A stretch of DNA of 64,000 nucleotides from Stachybotrys elegans (taxonomy: Eukaryota > Ascomycota > Sordariomycetes > Hypocreales > Stachybotryaceae): NCBI GenBank assembly GCA_020746835.1, contig JAGPNK010000024.1, positions 1 through 64,000 of the forward strand, given 5' to 3'. Each line of letters starts with the position of its first letter. Positions within the stretch are counted from its first letter, which is position 1. Positions 23,206-33,715 of the stretch are shown here, piece by piece. The notes under the pieces were generated by a model, which made no database searches, was not told the DNA's origin, and saw only the letters and a program-made list of their open reading frames with translations. Made by a program: the position numbers and the translations under genes.

Positions 23206-24708
23206 TTAGTCGACGTACTTGGGGATCGTCTCCAGGACGCCATCCTTGGCAATGAGCTGCATCGCCGTGGTAACCTCGTCGGTGAAGCGCTTGTCGTTGC
23301 GCAGATCGTCACCGAAGAGCATCTTGACGCTGAGGATCTTGTGGGGCTCGGTGCCGCCGGCCTTGGCGAGGGCCTGGAGCTCCTCGCGCATGGGATCGTC
23401 GACCTCGAAGGCGTTGCCCTTGTCGTCGACGCCATTGATGTATTGGAACCAGGCGGCGGCGACGAAGCACAGGCGGCGGAAGGGGCGGGTGGTCCAGATG
23501 GCCTCGGCGATGGAGGGCATGATGAACTGGGGGATCTTCCCGGAGGCGTTGAGGGCAACACGGGGGATCTGATCCATGATGGTGGGGTTGGAGAAGCGCT
23601 CCATGAGGGTGTGGCAGTACTTGTCGATGTCGACGCCGGGGATCTCGGGGAGCAGGGGCTTGACCTCGTCCTGCATCATCTGCCAGACGAACTTGTTGTA
23701 GATGGGGTGCTCCATGACCTCGTGGACGTACTTGAAGCCGGCCAGCTGGCCGCCGTAGGCCATGGCCGAGTGGCTGGCGTTGAGCAGACGCAGCTTGTGC
23801 TTCTCAAACTGCTCGACGTTGTGGACGTCCTCGACGACCTGGACGCCAACCTTCTCAAAGGAGGGGCGGCCGTCGCAGAACTTGTCCTCGATGACCCACT
23901 GCATGAAGGGCTCGGTGACGACGGGCCAGGCGTCGTCGATGCCAAAGTTGTCGGCCAGCGACTGGATGTCGGTCTGCGAGGTGCTGGGGGTGATGCGGTC
24001 GACCATGGAGTTGGGGAAGGCTCCCTCGTCGGCGATCCACTTTGCGAGGTCCGGGTTGCGGAGGCGAGCAAAGGACTCGAGCATGTGGCGGGTGATGGAG
24101 CCGTTCTTCTGCATGTTGTCGCAGGAGAGGACGGTGAAGGGCTTGAGGCCCTGGGCGTGGCGCTTGGCCAGGGCGAGGTAGAGGAAGCCGAAGATGCTGA
24201 TGGGGTCGGTGTCGTTGCTGACATCGTGCTGGATGTCGGGGTGCTCGGCCTGGAGCTGGTGGGTGTTTTCGTTGTAGTAGTAGCCGCTCTCGGTGATGGT
24301 CATGGAGACGATGTGGGTGTCGGGATGGGCCATCTTGTCGATGACGGCCTGGCGGTCGTCGGGGGCGAAGAGGAACGAGTTGATGCTGCCGACGACCTTG
24401 GCCTCGCTGCCCTTGGCGGAGCGCTCAATGACGGTGTAGAGGTGGTCCTGGCCGCCGAGGGCGTCGCGCATAGCAGCGTCGTTGGGGCGCAGGCCGACGC
24501 CGCAGATGGCCCAGGTGTTCTCGCCGTGCTTCTGCAGCAATTGGTCGATGTAGACGGCGAGATGGGCTCTGTGGAAGCCGCCGACGCCTACGTGGACGAT
24601 TCCCTCCTTGACGTCATTGCGGTCGTAGGTAGGGACCTGGACGGTCTGGGAGCCCTGCTGCGAGGCGAACGAGGCCAGGTTCTGGGAATTGAGCTTGAGG
24701 GGAGACAT
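23206..24708 (-). CDS. Mannitol 2-dehydrogenase
   Basis: NAD(P)-dependent interconversion of D-mannitol and D-fructose in the cytosol; mannitol is a fungal storage and stress polyol. Single exon, 500 aa, close to the roughly 502 aa of characterised fungal enzymes; the ATG at 24,708 gives MSPLKLNSQNLASF, preferred over an in-frame codon 11 residues earlier. The nucleotide-binding segment IVHVGVGGFHRAHLAVYIDQ is at about residues 37-56, and the polyol-dehydrogenase catalytic Lys-Asn-His set is in KLRLLNASHSAMAYGG. A 566-codon frame on the opposite strand is a shadow of GC-rich codon use. A G-rich repeat tract lies about 320-395 bp upstream. Confidence 0.93.
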   Translation of the reverse strand: MSPLKLNSQNLASFASQQGSQTVQVPTYDRNDVKEGIVHVGVGGFHRAHLAVYIDQLLQKHGENTWAICGVGLRPNDAAMRDALGGQDHLYTVIERSAKGSEAKVVGSINSFLFAPDDRQAVIDKMAHPDTHIVSMTITESGYYYNENTHQLQAEHPDIQHDVSNDTDPISIFGFLYLALAKRHAQGLKPFTVLSCDNMQKNGSITRHMLESFARLRNPDLAKWIADEGAFPNSMVDRITPSTSQTDIQSLADNFGIDDAWPVVTEPFMQWVIEDKFCDGRPSFEKVGVQVVEDVHNVEQFEKHKLRLLNASHSAMAYGGQLAGFKYVHEVMEHPIYNKFVWQMMQDEVKPLLPEIPGVDIDKYCHTLMERFSNPTIMDQIPRVALNASGKIPQFIMPSIAEAIWTTRPFRRLCFVAAAWFQYINGVDDKGNAFEVDDPMREELQALAKAGGTEPHKILSVKMLFGDDLRNDKRFTDEVTTAMQLIAKDGVLETIPKYVD

Positions 24709-25669
24709 TCTGACGACGAGGAGCGGAATACGATGGCTCAATGGATGGGAAAGGGAGCCGTTGTTGGGTGAAAGTGAGCTTCACCGCTGCTGCCTGACCG
24801 CTGGTTTTTTTTTCTTTTAAATGGACGACCCGGAATAAGTTCGGCCACGGCGAGAATAAGGTAAGCAAGCTCCTTATTATTGTTGGGATGCGTGGCAAGG
24901 GACTAAGAGAGTTCCCTTGGCTCGCGAGATAAGAGGGACCCCCGCCTGCGATGTTCGGCCTGGCCCGGCCTGCGAGTAGCGGAAACTTAATGCCAGGGGA
25001 GTGCTACTTCAGGGCTAGGGTCACATGCCGTGGGGGAAGCTGATGGGGGGGACGATGGGGGGACGGTGGGCGGACGGTGGACGGTGGGCGAGACGGGGTG
25101 GGATGATCTGCACGTCTCACGGCATTTCAGGAGCACCAAGCTTGTAGAATTTTCTTGTCTGGGCCATCCGCGACCCACCATGACGCCAGCCAGGGGGCCA
25201 TGATTCTGGCGTTGGTGCCACGCGTTTCCATCAGTCACGGCGCGTGGGCGTGGCCGCTGGCATGGACGTGGGGGGTGAATTGCCATCGGTCCCGCCTCGA
25301 CAGCCTCATGGTCCGCGGGCATACCACTAGGTAAGAAGGAGTAGCTGCTGCTCACGCCGCTGGGGACTTGTCGGTGGCGGTTTGCGGGTCCGGTTGCACA
25401 TAACTATGTCACATTGTCCGCCGCTAACGTCACGGTAGTGGCGGGTGGGTGATGTGTCTGCCGGGATACCCAAGCCTGTGTTCCGGAAGCACTGCTGAAG
25501 AGCGAGACGTCAGTCTCTGGCCTTCCCTACATGGGGGGCAGCAGAACTGCACCGGCTCTATCACTATCCTACTCACACTGGTCATCATTGGTAGGTCAAG
25601 ATTGCTTGGTCGCACAATAGTATACAGTACACAAAGAGCCGTCGGTTGATGCAGTCTGCCTCGCTCAGA
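24709..25669. other. Intergenic region with G-rich repeats
   Basis: Contains the mannitol dehydrogenase promoter (right of 24,708 on the minus strand) and the 3' flank of the next gene. Apart from the G-rich tract at 25,032-25,102 nothing is recognisable. Confidence 0.5.
25032..25102 (+). repeat. G-rich tract with GGACGGTGG repeats, possible G-quadruplex
   Basis: Runs of 5, 7 and 6 G are followed by GGACGGTGGGC, GGACGGT, GGACGGTGGGC and further GGGG and GGG runs. At least four G-tracts of three or more lie within short loops, so intramolecular quadruplex formation is possible. It lies upstream of the mannitol dehydrogenase gene on its non-coding side. Function is not shown. Confidence 0.55.
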
Positions 25670-26737
25670 TCAAGCCGTCTGTATCACAACTAGCCACAAT
25701 GTTTCGGCCGCGAGCTGCTTCTCCGCCGGCTCCTTCGTCCTCAGCCGCTCCGTGTGCCCCTCCAATACGCTGTACTGTACCTCCTCCGTCTTCTCCCCTT
25801 CGTCGTCGACTTCCTCCACGCAAGGCAGTGACGAGAGGGGCACTCCTACGAGATTGCCCAGTTCTGCCGAATCCAGGAGCCCAGAAAACAGCTTTCGAGG
25901 GCGCAACCACTCTTCGTTCGCGACGGCCAAGTATGCCGTGGCGCGCTCCCTGGGCGTCGCCGGCTTCTTGGATGCCGCCAGGGCGGTGGTGATGGGCAGT
26001 CCCAGGACGGCTGTGGTGGTGCTGACGACGACATCTAGCGGAACCGACACGGCGCCCTTGACAAATCCTGTAGCCACGCCCAGGATATTCCCTTGTTTGG
26101 CGCTTTCCCCAATCTCCTGGCCAATGGCGGCGGTCCGAGAGGCCACGTTTGTCGCCAGCTTCTTCGGACGCTTGCTTATCTGGCCGGCAACATCCACGGC
26201 ATGGCTGATGGCTTGCTCCGTGACGGTAGCCTGCAGGAAGCCCGCCACGGTCTCGACAAAAGACGACCACGTCTTTCTGGAGATGCCGCGGCTGCGTAGC
26301 GACCTGGGATAGCCGTTGGCAAAGGATGAGGTCGGGTGCGCCTGGAGCTGCGGGACCGCGATGGGCTTGTAGCGATCCGACTCATCCTCGGAGCACTCTT
26401 CCACTGTAAACTCGGCTGTGTCTGCGGAGCCGAACTCAAACGGCGCCTCAACTGTGGGACCGGTGTGCTTCTTTTTCTTTGACGAACGCGATTGTGATGA
26501 CTGGGAGCTTGAAGAGCGCGGCGCGTTTAATCGCGGCCTGTCTGGCGTCGCGCCGGGCAGGTTTGACGACGACGCCTCGGTCGATGTTGACCTTGTGCTA
26601 AAGGTAGACGTAGACGTCGCCCACGAAACCGTGCCCGACACAGACCAAGACTGGCGCACCGAGAGGGAGACGAAACCTGAGCCGACGGCCCAGTTCGTCG
26701 AGCTGTTCTGCCGACGCACGCGCTGCTCGTTGGACAT
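25670..26737 (-). CDS. Unrecognised Ser-rich basic protein
   Basis: Single exon, 355 aa from the ATG at 26,737 (MSNEQRVRRQNSS). The first 110 residues are low-complexity and Ser/Thr-rich with a KKKK cluster, followed by an acidic stretch (EECSEDESDRYK) and a more structured half from about residue 150. That half contains a Gly/Val/Thr-rich amphipathic region (GVATGFVKGAVSVPLDVVVS) and AVANEEWLRPRKLFSGLLDS, which looks like a conserved helix pair. No signal peptide. I do not recognise the family; the C-terminal half has the look of a conserved fungal domain and the N-terminal half looks disordered. Confidence 0.6.
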   Translation of the reverse strand: MSNEQRVRRQNSSTNWAVGSGFVSLSVRQSWSVSGTVSWATSTSTFSTRSTSTEASSSNLPGATPDRPRLNAPRSSSSQSSQSRSSKKKKHTGPTVEAPFEFGSADTAEFTVEECSEDESDRYKPIAVPQLQAHPTSSFANGYPRSLRSRGISRKTWSSFVETVAGFLQATVTEQAISHAVDVAGQISKRPKKLATNVASRTAAIGQEIGESAKQGNILGVATGFVKGAVSVPLDVVVSTTTAVLGLPITTALAASKKPATPRERATAYLAVANEEWLRPRKLFSGLLDSAELGNLVGVPLSSLPCVEEVDDEGEKTEEVQYSVLEGHTERLRTKEPAEKQLAAETLWLVVIQTA

Positions 26738-28034
26738 GGTTGAACGTGATAGGCTACCTATTGTTGCACTGTGAAGAGTCAAGATGCGGTCGACGTTGGC
26801 TATATCAGCGACATTATACGTTATGCATCTTACGATGATATCATTCTTGCAAATGTCTCGGAATCCGGTTTACGCTGCCGTCTTTGGCCAATCAGATGCG
26901 ACGACTCCAGCACTGTGTATACAGACACTCATGCACTGTATGGCTATGTCTTGCGAAGACGGTGTGTGCGATGTGGCTAATAATAAGCCTGCCCTTCTTA
27001 CACTTACATCTTTCAACCTTTTCTTTATTTCTTCTGCTCATGTGAGTCGTATGAGGTTCAAATAGGCTGCGTTTGGGGTTCAGATCTCCCGGAAACAGGT
27101 CACTTTACCTGCATAACAGGTGAGACGTGCCTCATCTAGTGCCCGGCTTCGTATATTTATCATTTTTAATTGACACGTCATCAGCGACTTACCGTATCTA
27201 GGCGTAGCGATTCTGGCTGCTACGACTCGGAGTAATCCTGCCGGTTCCGGCAACTCGAGCTTCTGCCTTGCTATTCCCTTGCTTCGGCACTCACCGATTC
27301 TCTTCCCTGCCCGAGAGCGCGCGGAGAAAGTGCCAAGACGATCACAGGAGTACACTGCCTGATACCAACCAAGATGTCCCAAAATTCACAAGGATGACAT
27401 GTCAGCCCAGCTTCCCAGGGAGCCTTGTGAGTGCAGCTCGGCCCGAGCAGCCCGGCTCAGCCCCGAGCTGTGCCTCTAATTCTCCGCCGCGGAATTGACC
27501 GTCCATATCTCAAGATGATACTTGGCTATTGTTTTACATGACATCCTATGCCAGTATGTAAATGTCAAGATGATGACGAGAAGAAGCATGCAGCTAACAA
27601 CTCACTTATGGCCTACTTGACACCGTACCTCACTCTCGTGGCAAGCAAGCCAAGAAGACATTTCCTCAGCGTCAGGTTATTCAGCTGACACGTGGAAATG
27701 GACATTTCAACCGATCGACATGTTTGTCCGAACCCCTGTCCGGGGAAGTCGAGCTGAAAGTGTGAATGCCTATTTTGAGAAAGCGGAATGCCAGTTCCCT
27801 GACTACTCGACGCCACCGTCGAGCCGCACGAGGGCGGCCTCAATCACGTACGCGTCACTCAGCAAGGATAATAAATCTCCTTGCAGACATGCTGCATCAT
27901 CAGTGCCGTCATGGATCAGGTAGGATGTTGACGGAAGGGGGGTTATGATGAGGGCTATAAAAGGGGGGTCTCCCGTCACGTCTCGTCGAGTTCAACTCAA
28001 TCAAGTTCGAGTAAATACGCTCTTTGCTTTCGCC
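26738..28034. other. Intergenic region between divergent genes
   Basis: About 1.3 kb holding the promoters of the flanking divergent genes. Several 60-100-codon frames overlap in all phases without any recognisable feature. The BBE-type oxidase TATA box is at the right end. Confidence 0.5.
27956..27962 (+). promoter_or_regulatory. TATA box of the first BBE-type oxidase
   Basis: TATAAAA within GGGCTATAAAAGGGG, a near-perfect core, 73-79 bases before the ATG at 28,035. Confidence 0.55.
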
Positions 28035-29877
28035 ATGTTTTACTCTTGGCTCCTGGCTCTCTGCGCGACTGCGGTGCTTGCTACGCCTCCTCGCCAGGCA
28101 ACATGCAGAAACATCCCAGGCGACCCGAGCTGGCCCAAGCTACCAGAATGGAACCGACTCAACCGCACCGTGAATGGGCGGTTGATTGCCACCGTCCCAA
28201 TATCGCACGTCTGTCACGACCCAACCTATGACGAGGAAGCGTGTAATGCTCTGAGGCGAGACTGGGGTCCTCCTCATGTTCAGTAAGCCACCGTTAGTAG
28301 CGTCGACTTCCCAACACTTACATGACAAGGCTGGCTGCTCCTGCCGAGTTCTTTGCGCCCTGGTTCCTCAATCAGTCGTGTGTCCCGCAGACAGACAGGT
28401 CACGGCCGTGTGAGCTTGGCAACTATGCCGTCTACTCGATTGATGTTCGAAGTCCCCAAGACGCTGCTGCAGGTATGGCATTCGCACAGCAGCATAACAT
28501 TCGCTTGACAATCCAGAACACTGGGCACGAGTAAGTCACTTTGCGCTTTGCACTCAGCTTCGCCCCCATTTAACGCGAATCAATAATAGCATCACTGGGA
28601 AGAGCTCCGGCCTCGGTTCTCTTTCCCTTTGGACGCACAACCTGAGAAACATCCAACTCATCGAGTCGTATCGCTCTTCTTACTACAACGGCCCTGCAGT
28701 GAAAGTCGCCGCTGGAGTTCTAGGAGGCGATGCTTTGGAGTTTGCTACCAACCATGGCTATCGATTGGTGGGCGGCAACTGTCCTACCGTCGGCGTGGCA
28801 GGCGGCTTCACCCAAGGGGGAGGCTACGGGCCGCTAACAGCCATGTATGGCTTGAGCGCTGACAACGTACTCGAGTGGGAGGTTGTCACCGCAGACGGCA
28901 GACTCCTAGTCGCCACGCCTACCAAGAACCGCGATCTCTACTATGCCCTGAGTGGCGGAGGTGGCGGGACCTATGGCGTGGTCATGTCTATGACAACCAG
29001 GCTATTCCCAGAAGAGCCCGTGGCACGAGCCTCGTTGACATTCAATGTCAGTACCGCTGGTAGCACTGATTCATATTGGAATGCGATCGCTACCTTTGTG
29101 GATTATATCCCCTCGCTTGTCGAAAAGGGCCTCGGCCTGTCATTCGAGATTCGCGAGGAGACGTTTGCCGTAACCAATATTCTCGCTGCAGACGGCACAA
29201 CGTCTGAGGAACTGCAAGACATTATCCAGCCCCTTTTGAGCGGGCTTTCCGAGGTAAATGGACTCCCTGCAGAGAGCCTCGGCCTCGATATCGTCTCCAT
29301 GCCCACACACTACGAACTGTACACGACAACCGGTGCTGTTGCAAATACCAGCAGCCCCTCCTCAATCGGTGGTCATTTCTTCTCCCGCGAGAGCGTTGCG
29401 GCCAACGCGGCAGGTATCCTGGATGTGTTGCGCCTCGCTACCCAAGATAACCTATTCCGTGTCAGCTGCCAGGCCTTTGATGTACGGAGCCCTGTGCGCA
29501 GTCGACCCGTGGCCGAGAATGGTGTAACTGACAGCTGGCGGGACAACCTCTTCAACTGTTTCTTCCCGACGATTTGGACGTGGACGAATACCAACGTCGA
29601 CGAGCACTGGTCTGAGGTCGCAGGCTTACAGGATCGAATGATGAACGTCATCACTCCAGCCGTCGAAGCTGTCAGCCAGGGCGACGGTGCGTATATAAAT
29701 GGCGTCAACCATGCTCAGCCCAACTTCCAGGACATATTGTATGGGCACAAGTATGAACACTTAAGGGCAATCAAGAGGAGGTATGATCCTAAAGATCTAT
29801 TCTATGCTGTGACAGCTGTGGGAAGTGAGGTCTGGTCTCCAGATTCAAGTGGAAGACTGTGCAGAAGGAGGGTTTAA
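28035..29877 (+). CDS. Secreted berberine-bridge-type FAD oxidase (first copy)
   Basis: Extracellular FAD-linked oxidase of the VAO/BBE superfamily; family members oxidise carbohydrates or secondary metabolites and make H2O2. Three exons (28035-28282, 28330-28530, 28590-29877) give 578 aa. The signal peptide is MFYSWLLALCATAVLA. The FAD-binding half has NTGHDITGKSSG, whose His149 is the expected covalent flavin attachment, and GGNCPTVGVAGG, whose Cys214 sits where a second covalent link is made in bicovalent oligosaccharide oxidases. The C-terminal BBE motif is YDPKDLFYAVTAVG. Both splices rebuild conserved motifs (intron 2 lies inside NTGHD). It converges with the copper radical oxidase 234 bp away. 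Substrate is not predictable. Confidence 0.88.
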
Positions 29878-30111
29878 GCGTCATTGTGTTTGCAACTTTC
29901 AAGCTCAACTCTTGATCAAGTTAAATGGCTTACGCATTTACAACGTCCATCCTCATCAGTGTACTTCCTAGTATTGGATGAATCACGCCAACGGCTTAGA
30001 TGAATGGAAATTAGTGTATTAACCTGGGACTCTGGTCTCCTATTGGCAGCCCATGGCATCTATCTATGAACCCGCGTTGCAAAGTGACATCATTAATTTT
30101 ATGGGACATGT

Positions 30112-32259
30112 CTACAGCTTGATCTGCACGGTCTGAGCCAAGCTGGGAACGCCCTGGGGCGAGATGGCAAACAGGTAGTAGTATCCAGGCAGGAGGATGC
30201 CGGTATCCTTGGGCAGCTTAGCCGTGTAGACGTCGCCGTTCTTCTTGAAGTCGTTGAGGGGAACGCGGCGCTGGTCGCTGTTAACAGAGTGGGTGACACT
30301 GCCAATTCGGACAAGGGACAGCTTCGCAGTTCCCGAAATGTCCTTGACGTTGAACTTGAGCTCCCCTCCGGCACGGACGGACTGCTGGGCGAGTCCAGAG
30401 ATGGTAGGGCGGCGGGCCTTGGTTCCGTCAGCGTTGAACAGGTAGGGCGGCTGCAGGATCTCGGCATCGGCATGGTCGGCCGACTTGTCGCACTTGGCAG
30501 TCGATCCGCCAATGGTGGCAACGTAGCAGAGACCACCGCCGCCAATGAGGACGGTGGCGTCGGGCAGGAGGATGGAGACGGAGTGGTAGTTGCGAGGGAC
30601 GGCGTGGGGAGCCAGCTGAGTCCACTTCTTGGTCTGAGGGTTGAACAGCTCGGGGACCAGGATGGCATCCGTGTTGGTGAAGACGAGAGCCTTGCGCTGT
30701 CCACCCGTCACGAGGACGGTGCCGTCGGGGAGCACAACGGCGTTGGAAAAGCCGCGAGGGAAGGTCATGTCAGCCACACGCTCGACCTTGGAGGGCTTGT
30801 AGGCATCGCCAATCGTCGTGACGTGGGCGCGCTTGTTGGCCTGGCTGTTTGTGTAATCAGGAGCACCGCCGGCAGACAGGATCTTGCCGGCAACAGCGTC
30901 GTACATGACAAAGACTCCGCACATGGCCGCAGCGTTGTCTCTGGTTCCGGCCTTGACAACGGCGCCCTTGTCCTTGGTGTTGTACCAGTGCTGGTCCTTG
31001 CTGGGTCCGGCCTGGAAGACGCTGCCATCCTTCCAGCCGAAGAGCCAGGCGTGGTTGTCCTCGCGCCAGATGCCTTCGTGGTCGACGGTGAGCATGGGCT
31101 TGACGTCGGCGCCGGGCAGCATGGTCCACTTGTTGGTCTTGGGGTCAAAGACCTCTCCGTTCTTGCCCTGGCGGGGACCAGAGTAGGCACCGCCAATGGT
31201 GAAAACCTTGCCGTTGGACAAGGTGGCGGACGTCTGGTAACCACGAGCAACCTGCATGTTGGGGCCGCGCTTGAAGGCGTTGGTCTTGGGGTCGTAGAAG
31301 GTGACGGCTTCGGCGTCGGATCCTCCGGTGATCAGGATGCGGCCGTCTTCGAGGGAGCTGATGCCAGGGCAGAACATGTCGTGGTGGGTCTCGGCGACCT
31401 CACGGTTCGAGATCTTGTGGTTGTTGAGATCCATGGTGCCGAACTGAGTGCGGCCGGAGGGACCTCCAAAGGCGTCGCGGCCCCACGAGGAGAAGAAGAG
31501 CATCTTGGAGGGACGAGGAAACTCGGGGGCGACGTAGGCGGCAACAGGGATGAGCGGGAGTCGGATGATGTCGGACCACTTGCCCGTCTTTGCCAGGTTG
31601 CTCGCGGGGTTCGCGGCGGGAGCAGAGAACTGGATCGTGGTGAACTGCTTGTCTCGGACCCAGAACAGGGTGGCCTTGGGCTCGGCTGCCTTGACGTGGC
31701 AGACGTTGTTCTTGTGGTCAAAGACGGCCTTCTTACAGTCCTTGGTGTTGGCGCAGATGTCGGCGCATGCCTGGACGCTGGTGCACTTCTGGAACATCTT
31801 GGCGCTGGCGCCGGCGTAGTCGGTCTCGGCGCAGAACTTGTACGACGCGCCGTTGGGAGCGCGGTAGTCCTTGGCCTTGGAGGGGCAGGCAGAGATGAAG
31901 AGGCCCTTGGATTCGTCCTCGATGCGGATGACGTCGAAGTTGCCGTCCTTCTCCCAGTACATGCGGTTGTTGTTGTCCTTGACGTGGCACACCTTGCCAC
32001 GCTTGTCGTAGACGGCCTTTACGCAGCGGGGGTCCTTGCTGCAGATGACGGCGCAGGCGTCGGTAGAGGCGACGTTCTTGACGACCTGCAAGCTACGTCC
32101 GCCGCGCTGGTAGTCGGTGTTGGGGCAGATGGCGTACAGGTTGGTCTTGGACGTCCATTTCGTCTCCTTGACGGGGCAGGCGGTGATTTCTGCGGAGACG
32201 AGGGGAGAAAGAAAAGAGGCTATGATGGCTCCGGAGAGCCAGAGTGAGGAAAAATGCAT
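30112..32259 (-). CDS. Copper radical oxidase, galactose-oxidase-like (AA5_2) with tandem PAN domains
   Basis: Secreted enzyme oxidising primary alcohols to aldehydes with O2 to H2O2. Single exon, 715 aa; signal peptide about residues 1-23. Two Cys-rich PAN/apple modules (about 25-112 and 122-208, each ending in a CHVK motif) precede the seven-bladed Kelch-like catalytic domain and C-terminal Ig-like domain. All copper/cofactor residues align with galactose oxidase: Cys297 (HDMFCPG) and Tyr341 (VARGYQ) for the thioether radical, Tyr558-His559 (NYHS) and His657 (THSVN). The second-shell Trp290 of galactose oxidase is Tyr359 here (GGAYSGP). PAN-bearing AA5_2 enzymes acting on aryl alcohols or raffinose-type sugars are known, so galactose itself may not be the main substrate. 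Confidence 0.9.
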   Translation of the reverse strand: MHFSSLWLSGAIIASFLSPLVSAEITACPVKETKWTSKTNLYAICPNTDYQRGGRSLQVVKNVASTDACAVICSKDPRCVKAVYDKRGKVCHVKDNNNRMYWEKDGNFDVIRIEDESKGLFISACPSKAKDYRAPNGASYKFCAETDYAGASAKMFQKCTSVQACADICANTKDCKKAVFDHKNNVCHVKAAEPKATLFWVRDKQFTTIQFSAPAANPASNLAKTGKWSDIIRLPLIPVAAYVAPEFPRPSKMLFFSSWGRDAFGGPSGRTQFGTMDLNNHKISNREVAETHHDMFCPGISSLEDGRILITGGSDAEAVTFYDPKTNAFKRGPNMQVARGYQTSATLSNGKVFTIGGAYSGPRQGKNGEVFDPKTNKWTMLPGADVKPMLTVDHEGIWREDNHAWLFGWKDGSVFQAGPSKDQHWYNTKDKGAVVKAGTRDNAAAMCGVFVMYDAVAGKILSAGGAPDYTNSQANKRAHVTTIGDAYKPSKVERVADMTFPRGFSNAVVLPDGTVLVTGGQRKALVFTNTDAILVPELFNPQTKKWTQLAPHAVPRNYHSVSILLPDATVLIGGGGLCYVATIGGSTAKCDKSADHADAEILQPPYLFNADGTKARRPTISGLAQQSVRAGGELKFNVKDISGTAKLSLVRIGSVTHSVNSDQRRVPLNDFKKNGDVYTAKLPKDTGILLPGYYYLFAISPQGVPSLAQTVQIKL

Positions 32260-33715
32260 TTTTGAGAAGTTGTTTGGCTTGACGCTGGGTCGGTTGCAAC
32301 GAATGGATTGTTTGGTTCGGTAAGGAAACGAGCGAGTGACGGAGTTGTCAACGGGGTAGGGAGAAGAATATTAGCAGTAAAACATTAATGGGGTTGTTCT
32401 GAAGAAACGAATGACTGAACGAAAGGCTTTGGAAGTGAATGGCTTGTCTAACCACAATGCCGTGGCATGCGTCTTCCCAAGTCGGAACGAAGCGACGACG
32501 GGCAGCCGGCGGTATTAAAACAAATGGCCCTTGTCGTCGAGAGTTCAGGGTCCTGGCTCGGAACGATAGCCGCCCAGGAGGCTCCTTATCCTCAGATCCA
32601 CAGGACGGAGATCGGAACCCTCGCCCTCGGCGCCATGGCAGGCTCTGCAGGGTCGTCAGGAGAGCTATTGGCGACGGAAGCACGATGCTGGGTGGGTGCC
32701 GCGTCCGGGTGTGGCTGTGTGGCATGTCAAGCGAATGAAAAAACCAGCTTCTGACCCTGCACTGTGGAGGCTACGCATGAACCCCTAATTAAAGGCTCCA
32801 GCTTGGTATTGGCTGGCGATGGAGGTCACCGCCGTACCTGACACGGAGCCATGTCAATGCGTAACAAGGGGCTCGCCGAGACTATAGTATAATACCCCAC
32901 CTATAATAGTCTGTTGCCAGAAGTGCGTGTTCACTGAATCCAGTGTTGGAAACACAGTCGAGATGGGATGGAAAGGGTTCGACTGTCAGTTGACTGCTAT
33001 TCTCATACTAAACATCGCCGGAATGATGACGGCCGTGAAATGCAACGGGTAACTAGCAAATGGGTTTAGGTGGGCTTGCGTGGGCTTCCCGTAAGGATTC
33101 GCACTCCGGTCCACTCTGTTGGTCTCTGGGCTGTTGGTCTCTGGGCCGGCAGTACCATGCTTTCTCTTGTACTCATCCCTGGGAGCGTGGGTGATGTGAT
33201 GCGATTCAGGGTCCAGCGTGTCAAGATGTACTGCAACCATGGTCTGTCTATCAAGCAAGTCGCAGCTTGACAGCAACCAGACAAGATTGAAGCAAGCCAA
33301 ATGTGTCGATGAACAATATATGTGCTATTCCCAGTGCAGCCGAATGCTCGCGCCAAGTACGTGGTCAGCTGGATAAACATCCCGGCCGTACGGTCATCTC
33401 CCGGAGCTATGCAGCATCTGTTTCTTCTCCCGTGCTCGCTTACAGGATTTATGCCGATCCCGTTTTGCATAATACCCGTCCTATTAATAAATGTGCTGTA
33501 CATAACAGAGTGAGGCCCAAAACGTGATACATAGAAGATCATGTGACCAGTCTTATTTTCTCATTGTAATTAGTGGCCTGAAATAAAAAAGCGTCTGCAG
33601 GGTAGTTTGAAGAAGCGCAATGTTACGCTGACTCGTACAGTCCAACGGCGCAAATGACCTGAGAGATCAACACAACTTTATCCCAGCCTTTAACAAGCTT
33701 CATAAATAAGTCATT
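32260..33715. other. Intergenic region between divergent genes
   Basis: About 1.46 kb holding the promoters of the copper radical oxidase and the GNAT gene. A 158-codon minus frame (33,066-33,542) shows no domain and was rejected. A short direct duplication of TGTTGGTCTCTGGGC (about 33,117-33,146) and one copy of a 36-bp dispersed repeat (33,241-33,276) are present. Confidence 0.5.
33241..33276 (+). repeat. 36-bp dispersed repeat, copy 1 (copy 2 at 39,483-39,518)
   Basis: GGTCTGTCTATCAAGCAAG is followed by a further 17 bases; 32 of 36 positions match the copy 6.2 kb away, in the same orientation. Both copies are intergenic. The flanks do not align by eye. Confidence 0.65.

Noticed and set aside
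23071..24771. 566-codon plus-strand frame opposite mannitol dehydrogenase
   Set aside because: Exact mirror of a recognised gene with GC-rich third positions, which removes stops from the antisense frame; the protein is a low-complexity Asp/Gly/Val/Leu series.
30289..32247. 652-codon plus-strand frame opposite the copper radical oxidase
   Set aside because: Antisense shadow of the recognised single-exon gene, with repetitive Gly/Val/Leu/Asp composition and no domain.
33066..33542. 158-codon minus-strand frame
   Set aside because: No recognisable motif, overlaps other frames, and covers the dispersed 36-bp repeat.
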